DNA of 10,803 nt from JBLMZW01 sp050259035 (GTDB lineage Bacteria; Bacillota; Syntrophomonadia; Syntrophomonadales; DTU052): NCBI GenBank assembly GCA_050259035.1, contig JBLMZW010000206.1:1-10803 (forward strand). Direction: 5' to 3'. The position numbers and the translations under genes are program-made. Shown piece after piece: positions 1-5,216 of the stretch. The notes below the pieces were generated by a model that was not told the origin of the DNA, did no database searches, and worked only from the letters and a program-made list of their open reading frames with translations. Numbering within the stretch: position 1 is the first letter of the stretch; each line of letters opens with the position of its first letter.

Positions 1-68
1 TTATATCTGATGGTTCTAGCATTTAGCAGGAAATTTAAGGTTTAAGCTTTATCCATCCCATTAAAAAA

Positions 69-101
69 CCAGGCTCCTAATTTGGAAGCCCGGATTTTTT
101 T
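69..101. terminator. Bidirectional intrinsic terminator
   Basis: The stem pairs CC-GGCT-CC (69-77, with an A/C mismatch) with GG-AGCC-GG (84-93, with one bulged A) around a six-base TAATTT loop. A run of seven T follows on the plus strand (95-101). Six A precede it (63-68), so the minus-strand transcript also gets a U run. It can end the minus-strand SRAP gene and any plus-strand gene entering from the left. Only a 14-codon open tail ending at base 45 is visible there, which is too short to call. Confidence 0.75.
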
Positions 102-192
102 CATTGCATATTTTTTAGTTAAGTCCTACCGGCAGAATAACCCATTATTTCTGGCCCGGTCGTCCAGCTTAAATCCATGTCATCATATTGTT

Positions 193-879
193 TTAATTTT
201 TGGTTCCTGTTTCTTCAATCACGCATTCCGGCCGGTCATTAACCGGTGAATTGACCATGGTTGATACCGTATAAGATGTTAATTCTTCATAAGGTCTGAT
301 CTCAGAAAGAAACTCTCTCACCTCCTCGGCACTGTTTACCCTTTCATGTAACCATGGCTGCTCTTGATCAGGTGGAAGTATTAACGGCATGCGGTCATGT
401 ATATCCTTCACTGCTCTAACCGGTGATGTGGTTATAATAGTGAAGGTTTCAAGTAAAGTGCCATCGGGTTTACGCCAAGAATCCCAGAGCCCGGCTATTC
501 CAAAAATGCCTCCTGATTGCAGAACCACCCGTACAGGCACTTTGGCCGACCCGGATTTTTTCCACTCATAGTAACCGTCGGCCGGTATAATACACCTATG
601 CTGGCTCACTAAATCCCGGTAGGCGGGTTTTGCGATCAGTGTCTCCACCCGGGCGTTTATCATCCGGTTGCCGAGAGAAGTATCCTTCGACCAGTAGGGA
701 ACCAGACCCCATTTCATCATGGCCAAGCGGTTATCACCGCCGGCATTAACAATTACCGGCATTATTTGACTGGGGGCTGCGTTGAACCGCGGCAGCCAGG
801 GTGTCTTGGCCTGCCCGCTTACGAATCTCGACTCTATTTCGCCCAATTCATTAACAATCAAGGTGTACCGGCCGCACAT
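193..879 (-). CDS. SRAP domain protein (YedK/HMCES family), abasic-site DNA-protein crosslinker
   Basis: SRAP proteins bind single-stranded DNA at replication forks and form a thiazolidine crosslink between the N-terminal Cys2 and an abasic site, protecting it from breakage. The 228-residue length is normal for the family. The start MCGRYTL gives Cys2 once Met is removed. Other family landmarks are FNAAPSQ (Asn33), INARVET (Asn75), PADGYYEW (Glu105) and DIHDRMP (His161), which match the active-site Asn, Glu and His of YedK. The C-terminal VNSPVNDRPECVIE segment is also typical. The ATG is supported by GGAG at 888-891, 8 bases upstream. The gene stands alone and is divergent from the gapN-like gene. 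I saw no Bacillus-type LexA box upstream, so SOS control is not shown. The family call is secure; the physiological role is taken from characterised members. Confidence 0.96.
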   Translation of the reverse strand: MCGRYTLIVNELGEIESRFVSGQAKTPWLPRFNAAPSQIMPVIVNAGGDNRLAMMKWGLVPYWSKDTSLGNRMINARVETLIAKPAYRDLVSQHRCIIPADGYYEWKKSGSAKVPVRVVLQSGGIFGIAGLWDSWRKPDGTLLETFTIITTSPVRAVKDIHDRMPLILPPDQEQPWLHERVNSAEEVREFLSEIRPYEELTSYTVSTMVNSPVNDRPECVIEETGTKN

Positions 880-1014
880 ACGATCATCTCCAGGATTACA
901 TACTAACTACTTTAATAATATAATGCCTTACCCGGGAAAAATGAAGTAACTGACTTTGGGTGCTGGTTCTTAATCTATTAATTTAGGGCTGTTAAGGCAT
1001 ATGATTAAGCTTTC

Positions 1015-1043
1015 TTGACTCAGTCTTTCATTAATGATATTTT
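1015..1043 (+). promoter_or_regulatory. Probable sigma-A promoter of the gapN-like gene leader
   Basis: TTGACT (1015-1020) and TATTTT (1038-1043) are separated by the optimal 17 bases, and TG at 1035-1036 gives an extended -10. Transcription would start near 1050 and leave a leader of about 265 bases before the gapN-like ATG. That is long enough to hold the folded element at 1061-1208. Confidence 0.55.
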
Positions 1044-1060
1044 GATCTAAATATTACCAC

Positions 1061-1208
1061 TAATAGGTTTTATGGATAAAACAAACAATCAATTCCGAGC
1101 CTATTAACCTATGGTTGGGGCGCAGTAGATAGACCAATAGGTAAGCCGGGAAACCGGATTCCCTTGCTTTTAGAAAGGAGTACAACGGCAAATTAAAGCG
1201 GCTTTTTT
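1061..1208 (+). ncRNA. Candidate structured leader RNA or small RNA with switch-like pairing and terminator
   Basis: Several helices can be drawn. TAATAGG (1061-1067) pairs with CCTATTA (1100-1106). An inner hairpin is GTTTTAT/ATAAAAC (1067-1082). ACCTAT (1107-1112) pairs with ATAGGT (1137-1142), extended by TGG/CCA. CCGG-GAAA-CCGG (1146-1157) competes with GGGAA/TTCCC (1148-1163). TTGC (1164-1167 region) can pair with GCAA (1188-1191 region). AAGCCG (1143-1148) pairs with CGGCTT (1199-1204), which runs into six T (1203-1208) as a terminator would. CCTATT at 1100-1105 can pair with either upstream or downstream AATAGG, so alternative folds exclude each other. I do not recognise a known riboswitch class. 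It could instead be an independent small RNA. Confidence 0.4.
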
Positions 1209-1314
1209 CTGTTTTCAAGCTGATTGTCTTTCCAGGAAACCGCTGTTTTTATTGATAGATAAACGTTTTGACTATGATAGGCCCTATTGAGAGAAGATTT
1301 TACAGGAGGAAGTC

Positions 1315-2931
1315 ATGGAAGAGTTAAACAAGAAATTTCCGCAGGATAGGGATATTCCCCCAGAGTGTTTGCCGGAGGAAAGGATCAGCCAGACCGAATA
1401 CCTTATTAATGGGGAAATTCGCTATTGGGAAGGACCGTTTCAAGAGGTGCTTTCCCCGGTATGTGTGCAAACTATGCAAGGGATTGAACAGAAAAACATC
1501 GGAAGCTACCCTTTGCTAACCGAGGCTGAATCCCGCGAAGCCTTGCAGGCGGCGTTAGGGGCTTACAACAATGGCATCGGAGCCTGGCCTACTATGTCGG
1601 TGTCCGAACGTATCGAACACATGGAAGAATTCGTCCGCCGCATGAAACAGCAACGCCAAAAGGTAGTTAATCTTCTAATGTGGGAAATTGCTAAATCATA
1701 TCAGGACTCGGCCAAGGAATTTGACCGTACTGTTGACTACATTTTGGATACTATCGAAGCGGTAAAAGATCTTGACCGAAAATCTTCGCGTTTTAACATA
1801 GAACAAGGAATCATCGGCCAGATCAAGCGGGCACCGCTGGGGGTAGTCTTATGCATGGGGCCGTACAACTATCCCTTAAATGAGACATTTACTACCATGA
1901 TCCCTGCCCTGATTATGGGCAACCCGGTGATTTTTAAACCGCCCCGGTTAGGGGTTTTGGTCCACCGCCCACTTCTGGAGGCTTTCCGTGACTGCTTCCC
2001 TCCGGGAGTAGTGAACACGGTATATGGTCACGGTGAGGTAGTGGTAACTCCCCTGATGGAATCTGGCGATGTCAGCGTACTGGCCTTTATTGGCAGCAGC
2101 GAGGTGGCCAGCATACTGAAAAAGCGTCATCCTCGGCCGCATCGGCTAAAAACCTGCCTGGGTCTGGAAGCAAAAAATCCGGCTATCGTTTTGCCTGACG
2201 CCGATCTGGATGTTGCTGTGGATGAGTGCGTTCTGGGAAGCCTTTCGTACAACGGTCAACGCTGTACCGCGCTCAAAATGTTATTTGTTCATTATAAAAT
2301 AATGGATCAGTTTTTGGAGCGCTTTGCTAAAAGGGTAAGTGACCTTAAGATAGGCATGCCATGGGAAGAACACGTTAGTATAACCCCCTTGCCTGACCTG
2401 GAAAAGATAAGTTATCTACATGGACTGGTAGAGGATGCACGCCAGCAAGGAAGTCAGGTTATCAACTCCGGTGGGGGTGAGTCTTATGGTACCCTTTTTG
2501 TTCCGGCTATTCTATCGCCGGTAGATAACCACATGCGGGTTTATCACGAGGAACAGTTTGGTCCGGTTATTCCGGTGACCTCTTTTGCTGATATTGAAAC
2601 CCCGATTCGCTACATTCTTGATTCCAAATACGGTCAGCAGGTAAGTATTTTCGGTACTGATCCCCAGAAGATTGCCGAGCTCATTGATCCTCTGGTTAAT
2701 CAGGTTTGCCGGGTAAATATTAACTCCCAGTGCCAGCGTGGTCCCGACGTATTTCCATTTACCGGCCGTAAGGATTCTGCGGAATTAACCCTCTCTGTAA
2801 CCGACGCTCTGCGAGTCTTCTCGATCCGGACCATGGTCGCGGCTAAAAACATTGATATAAACCAGGACCTGATTACCAAGATCGTTAGGGAACACAAATC
2901 CAATTTCCTTTCCACTGATTTCATTTTCTAA
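1315..2931 (+). CDS. gapN: NADP-dependent glyceraldehyde-3-phosphate dehydrogenase-like aldehyde dehydrogenase (non-phosphorylating, GapN type)
   Basis: GapN enzymes oxidise glyceraldehyde-3-phosphate irreversibly to 3-phosphoglycerate in the cytoplasm, producing NADPH and bypassing the ATP-forming step. ALDH landmarks are the oxyanion Asn in GPYNYPLNE (Asn185), the cofactor-side Lys in FKPP (Lys208), the Rossmann motif FIGSSEV (258-264), the nucleophile in NGQRCTALK (Cys317) and the EEQFGP motif (Glu413). QRGPDVFPFTGRKDS near the C terminus matches the RGPD-FPF pattern of the GapN family. At 538 residues it is longer than the usual 475-500, with about 40 extra N-terminal residues. The general-base Glu, normally 34 residues before the Cys in LELGGK, is replaced by Gly283, and a Glu sits two residues later (Glu285, in LGLEAKNP). 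The start is supported by AGGAGG at 1304-1309. Transcription is monocistronic, with a terminator at 2963. The ALDH superfamily is certain; glyceraldehyde-3-phosphate as substrate is likely but unproven. Confidence 0.85.
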   Translation: MEELNKKFPQDRDIPPECLPEERISQTEYLINGEIRYWEGPFQEVLSPVCVQTMQGIEQKNIGSYPLLTEAESREALQAALGAYNNGIGAWPTMSVSERIEHMEEFVRRMKQQRQKVVNLLMWEIAKSYQDSAKEFDRTVDYILDTIEAVKDLDRKSSRFNIEQGIIGQIKRAPLGVVLCMGPYNYPLNETFTTMIPALIMGNPVIFKPPRLGVLVHRPLLEAFRDCFPPGVVNTVYGHGEVVVTPLMESGDVSVLAFIGSSEVASILKKRHPRPHRLKTCLGLEAKNPAIVLPDADLDVAVDECVLGSLSYNGQRCTALKMLFVHYKIMDQFLERFAKRVSDLKIGMPWEEHVSITPLPDLEKISYLHGLVEDARQQGSQVINSGGGESYGTLFVPAILSPVDNHMRVYHEEQFGPVIPVTSFADIETPIRYILDSKYGQQVSIFGTDPQKIAELIDPLVNQVCRVNINSQCQRGPDVFPFTGRKDSAELTLSVTDALRVFSIRTMVAAKNIDINQDLITKIVREHKSNFLSTDFIF

Positions 2932-2962
2932 CCCTTTTATTGCGATATAATTAAAGAGAAAT

Positions 2963-2995
2963 AGCCCGCCACAAGGTGGGCTGCTTTGTTTTACT
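2963..2995 (+). terminator. Intrinsic terminator after the gapN-like gene
   Basis: AGCCCGCC (2963-2970) pairs with GGTGGGCT (2975-2982), including one G-U pair, around an ACAA loop. An imperfect T-rich tail (GCTTTGTTTTA) follows. It lies 32 bases past the gapN-like stop codon. Confidence 0.75.
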
Positions 2996-3051
2996 TTAGC
3001 AAAGTATACTCCTTGCCATATTTATGGTAGGGGTTAAGGAATAAAGTATTG

Positions 3052-3093
3052 AAAGGCACGCGCCAAGGGAACCGATTATGGCGCGCCTTTTTT
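3052..3093 (+). terminator. Terminator-like hairpin immediately before a ribosome binding site (possible attenuator)
   Basis: AAAGG (3052-3056) pairs with CCTTT (3086-3090), and CGCGCCA (3059-3065) pairs with TGGCGCG (3079-3085). A two-base bulge and a 13-base loop complete a GC-rich stem, followed by six T (3088-3093). The next base begins GAGGAG (3094-3099), the ribosome binding site of the GIY-YIG gene at 3108. Placed here it could stop read-through from the left, or act as an attenuator for the small gene if that gene is transcribed from a promoter around 3000-3050. Confidence 0.65.
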
Positions 3094-3107
3094 GAGGAGA
3101 ACGTGCT

Positions 3108-3368
3108 ATGCAAACAGATGATCGCTATTATGTTTATATCTTACGTTGTTGTGATGATACTCTATATACCGGTGTGACCAAGGATTTAGATGCTCGGGTG
3201 GAAAAACACAACCAGGGTGTCGGGGCCCGTTATACCCGGGGACGCAGGCCGGTAGCTCTGGTATACTCCGAACCAGCTGTCGATAAGTCTCAGGCTTTAA
3301 AAAGAGAAATCCAGATTAAGCAAATGAGCCGTGCTTCTAAACTGGCTCTTATTGATAGGTATTCATAA
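3108..3368 (+). CDS. GIY-YIG nuclease superfamily protein, UPF0213 (YhbQ/YazA-like)
   Basis: This is an 86-residue stand-alone GIY-YIG domain, the normal length for the UPF0213 family. The motif appears as YYVYIL (7-12) and LYTGVT (19-24). Arg30 in LDARVEKHN, the GARYTRGRRPV block (39-49) and Glu67 in ALKREIQIKQM match the conserved Arg and metal-binding Glu of GIY-YIG nucleases. Family members have been linked to DNA repair and to nuclease activity on DNA, but the cellular role is not settled and cannot be read from this context. The ATG has a good ribosome binding site, GAGGAG, 8 bases upstream. A terminator-like hairpin ends directly before that site. No gene partner is close by; the next plus-strand gene starts 358 bases later. 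Confidence 0.93.
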   Translation: MQTDDRYYVYILRCCDDTLYTGVTKDLDARVEKHNQGVGARYTRGRRPVALVYSEPAVDKSQALKREIQIKQMSRASKLALIDRYS

Positions 3369-3726
3369 AGACAAATGTCAGCTCGCTGCTTCTATGATTC
3401 CCCTTTTCCTCATTTATGCCTTCTTTTATTCACAGGGTTTCTCACATATCTCAGGCCCTTTAGTCCTCTGTCTTAGCTATTGTGTAAAAATGCTTACCCG
3501 TTGCTTTAAGAAATAAAGGTATCATTTCTTTTGGCAAGAGTCGGCTGTTTCGGAATGGGATTTTTCACAATACGGGTTTGTTTTTAGTAACGGCTTTTTG
3601 AAGAGCCATTAATGTTACTATATTGCTAGTCATTTTCTGAAATACCATTCCATTTTCGAAAGGAGGAAATAGCGATCATTGTTGACTTACTGAAAATTTA
3701 TAAATATTTATTGGAAGGATGATAGT
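3369..3726 (+). other. Intergenic region with inverted repeats, upstream of the Rh channel gene
   Basis: I find no convincing gene in these 358 bases. AAGAAAT (3508-3514) and ATTTCTT (3524-3530) form an AT-only hairpin that could weakly terminate the upstream gene. GGAATGG (3552-3558) and CCATTCC (3645-3651) flank a nested hairpin, AGTAAC-GGCT with AGCC-GTTACT (3586-3619). A full-strength Shine-Dalgarno sequence, AAAGGAGG (3659-3666), has no ATG, GTG or sensible TTG start after it. A promoter-like pair lies at 3682-3710. Confidence 0.55.
3682..3710 (+). promoter_or_regulatory. Possible promoter close to the Rh channel gene
   Basis: TTGACT (3682-3687) and TATTTA (3705-3710) have a 17-base spacer. 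The predicted start, near 3717, would fall inside the ribosome binding region GGAAGG (3713-3718), giving a very short or leaderless message. That weakens the call, and the real promoter may lie further upstream so that the inverted repeats are transcribed. Confidence 0.3.
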
Positions 3727-4941
3727 ATGCCATCGCAGAATACACCAAGCAAAGGCGCTTTTGTATTCTTTTTATTGCTAACCGTAGTAGTTGGACTTTT
3801 GTTCATCCCCACGTTTAACCAAAATGTCGCCTCCGGTATGAAATTAATCGTTGCAGCTCATACCCAGGCAGACTCGGGTACCATCGGAACTATATTTGAT
3901 ACCATCAAATACGGGCGCTCAATTCATATTTTGGCAATGCTTTTAGTTGGTTTCGGGTTCTTAATGGTATTTGTCAGAAAACACGGGTTCAGTTCAATCA
4001 CAGCCACATACATTGTAGTCAGTGTTGCCATTCCGTTCTATATGCTTTTGAAAAGTTATGGGGGACATGGCTTTTCCCTAAGTACCATCAATATTGACAC
4101 GTTTCTTTTCGCTGAATTTGCGGCAGCCAGTCTATTGATCGCCATTGGGGCTCCTCTTGGGCGACTTAAAATGGAACAGTATTTCGCTATGGCTTTTCTG
4201 TTTGTGCCAGCTTACATTTTAAATGAATGGCTAATTCTAGATAGTGGGCTGTTTAAAGGTTTTCTGGATACCGGAGGTTCAGTGGTCATTCATGCTTTCG
4301 GTGCCTACTTCGGGTTGGGAGTGGTAGCCAACACATTGGCCAGGTTTAAAGATTCCCCGTCCTGTGAAAGTGATTCAACCAGTAACCAATTCGCTCTTTT
4401 AGGAAGTATGATTCTCTGGTTATTCTGGCCATCTTTTACCAGCGCACTGGTGGCTCCTGAACAAGTAGTTTTAACCGCAATCAATACAGTTTTCGCATTA
4501 TGTGGAGCTACAATCGCTACCGTCATTTTCTCCAAGATTCTTAGAGGGAAGATAGAAATAGCTGATATAGCTAACGCTGCTCTGGCGGGCGGGGTCGCGA
4601 TTGGCTCTACCTGCAACATGATTAACCCCGGTTTTGCTTTGTTAATCGGAATCGTAGCCGGTATCTTAAGCACGGTTGGGTACGCGGTTATCGTACCTAA
4701 AGTTGAACGGCGGATAAAAGGTATCGATACGTGCGGAGTACACAATCTTCATGGGATGCCTGGCATATTTGGGGGCTTGACCGGAATTATCATCACCGGA
4801 GCCGCTGGTGTACAAATCCTTGGGATTATTGTAACTGTGGTAATCGCTTTTGTTTGTGGCAAAATTGCTGGTCATTTAATTGACCTCTTCGGCACCAGAG
4901 TCAATCCCTATGACGATGAGGAAGAATTCCTGATGAATTAA
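3727..4941 (+). CDS. Rhesus-type (Rh) ammonium/ammonia channel, Amt/Mep/Rh superfamily
   Basis: This integral membrane channel passes NH3/NH4+ and possibly CO2. It is nearer to Rh glycoproteins than to bacterial AmtB. Rh signs are ILAMLLVGFGFLMVF (68-82) followed by RKHGFSS, FAEFAAAS with Phe131 at the outer Phe-gate position, and DTGGSVVIHAFGAYFGL with Asp181 and pore His189. Further signs are LWLFWPSFTSA (230-240) and DTCGVHNLHGMPG (334-346), with His342 as the second pore His. About eleven membrane segments follow an N-terminal one at 11-29, and 404 residues fits the bacterial Rh50 size. The cytoplasmic tail ends in an acidic DDEEEF cluster, as in many Rh proteins. The ATG follows GGAAGG at 3713-3718, and an in-frame stop at 3691 rules out a much earlier start. 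No glnB/glnK gene is adjacent, unlike typical amtB loci. The family is firm; the transported species is inferred. Confidence 0.92.
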   Translation: MPSQNTPSKGAFVFFLLLTVVVGLLFIPTFNQNVASGMKLIVAAHTQADSGTIGTIFDTIKYGRSIHILAMLLVGFGFLMVFVRKHGFSSITATYIVVSVAIPFYMLLKSYGGHGFSLSTINIDTFLFAEFAAASLLIAIGAPLGRLKMEQYFAMAFLFVPAYILNEWLILDSGLFKGFLDTGGSVVIHAFGAYFGLGVVANTLARFKDSPSCESDSTSNQFALLGSMILWLFWPSFTSALVAPEQVVLTAINTVFALCGATIATVIFSKILRGKIEIADIANAALAGGVAIGSTCNMINPGFALLIGIVAGILSTVGYAVIVPKVERRIKGIDTCGVHNLHGMPGIFGGLTGIIITGAAGVQILGIIVTVVIAFVCGKIAGHLIDLFGTRVNPYDDEEEFLMN

Positions 4942-4970
4942 GTGAACTACCTACCCAAAGAAGTAAGATT

Positions 4971-5020
4971 AGGCCAAAACTAACGGAAGAAGTGATATTC
5001 CGCAGTTAGTTTTGGCCTTT
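4971..5020 (+). terminator. Strong intrinsic terminator after the Rh gene
   Basis: A perfect 14-base stem joins AGGCCAAAACTAAC (4971-4984) and GTTAGTTTTGGCCT (5005-5018). It is extended inwards by GGAA/TTCC (4985-4988, 4998-5001) across a three-base bulge. The T tail is short (5018-5020), but A4 and T4 inside the stem also make it work in the other direction. It separates the Rh gene from the glycosyltransferase gene. Confidence 0.75.
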
Positions 5021-5154
5021 AACATTTTATTTCACTTGTTGTTTGCATCTGATTTATTGAAACAATAGTTCAGGAAAGCCAGCTCATTACTTATAGGTTT
5101 CTTAACTGATTTTCTCCCGTATTCCGCAGCTGCACCGTATCAGAATTGGTTAAT

Positions 5155-5177
5155 TTGGTCAAGATATAGCAGACCAA
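5155..5177 (+). repeat. Inverted repeat upstream of the glycosyltransferase gene
   Basis: TTGGTC (5155-5160) and GACCAA (5172-5177) are perfect arms around 11 bases. An ATTGGT just to the left (5145-5150) can compete for the same right arm. It lies 40-60 bases before the ATG at 5217 and could be an operator or a leader hairpin. Nothing in the sequence identifies a binding protein. Confidence 0.35.
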
Positions 5178-5216
5178 TCTTCCTTAAGTTCAATCAATTT
5201 TGAAATACGGTGTGGT

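Larger units (their letters stand above)
880..1314. other. Divergent intergenic region with leader RNA
   Basis: These 435 bases separate the divergent SRAP and gapN-like genes, and no credible ORF was found. The left part holds an 8-base inverted repeat, ATGCCTTA (923-930) and TAAGGCAT (993-1000), 62 bases apart, with CCCGGG at 931-936. The middle holds a plus-strand promoter (1015-1043). Bases 1061-1208 hold the nested hairpins listed separately. The last part holds a weaker possible second promoter, TTGATA (1252-1257) and TATGAT (1273-1278) with a short 15-base spacer, then the gapN ribosome binding site AGGAGG at 1304-1309. Confidence 0.6.

Noticed and set aside
1..45. A 14-codon open tail at the left edge that could be the end of an upstream gene
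   Set aside because: It is too short to distinguish from chance, and no family motif is visible.
880..960. LexA/SOS box in front of the SRAP gene
   Set aside because: No sequence resembling the Gram-positive CGAAC-N4-GTTCG operator was found upstream of the start.
1061..1208. Assignment of the gapN leader to a known riboswitch (cobalamin, THF, c-di-GMP, guanidine, T-box)
   Set aside because: Fragments such as CAGTAGAT and the CCGG-GAAA-CCGG hairpin recall parts of several classes, but none of the full conserved cores is present, so no class is named.
1268..1296. TTGACT at 1268-1273 as a -35 box for the gapN-like gene
   Set aside because: No -10-like sequence occurs 16-18 bases downstream. 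The overlapping TATGAT (1273-1278) is better read as a weak -10 with a TTGATA -35 at 1252, spaced only 15 bases.
3331..3516. A 61-codon plus-strand frame overlapping the end of the GIY-YIG gene
   Set aside because: It has no ribosome binding site and starts inside the nuclease gene in another frame. Its composition is that of chance translation and it has no recognisable motif.
3531..3548. A sigma-54-like element (TGGCAA with GGCTG) before the Rh channel gene
   Set aside because: The GG and GC dinucleotides are one base too close together for a -24/-12 promoter and the TTGC element is absent.
4305..4745. A 146-codon minus-strand frame inside the Rh channel gene
   Set aside because: It lies wholly antisense to a clear, conserved membrane channel, has no ribosome binding site support, and its residues mirror the repetitive hydrophobic codons of the sense gene.
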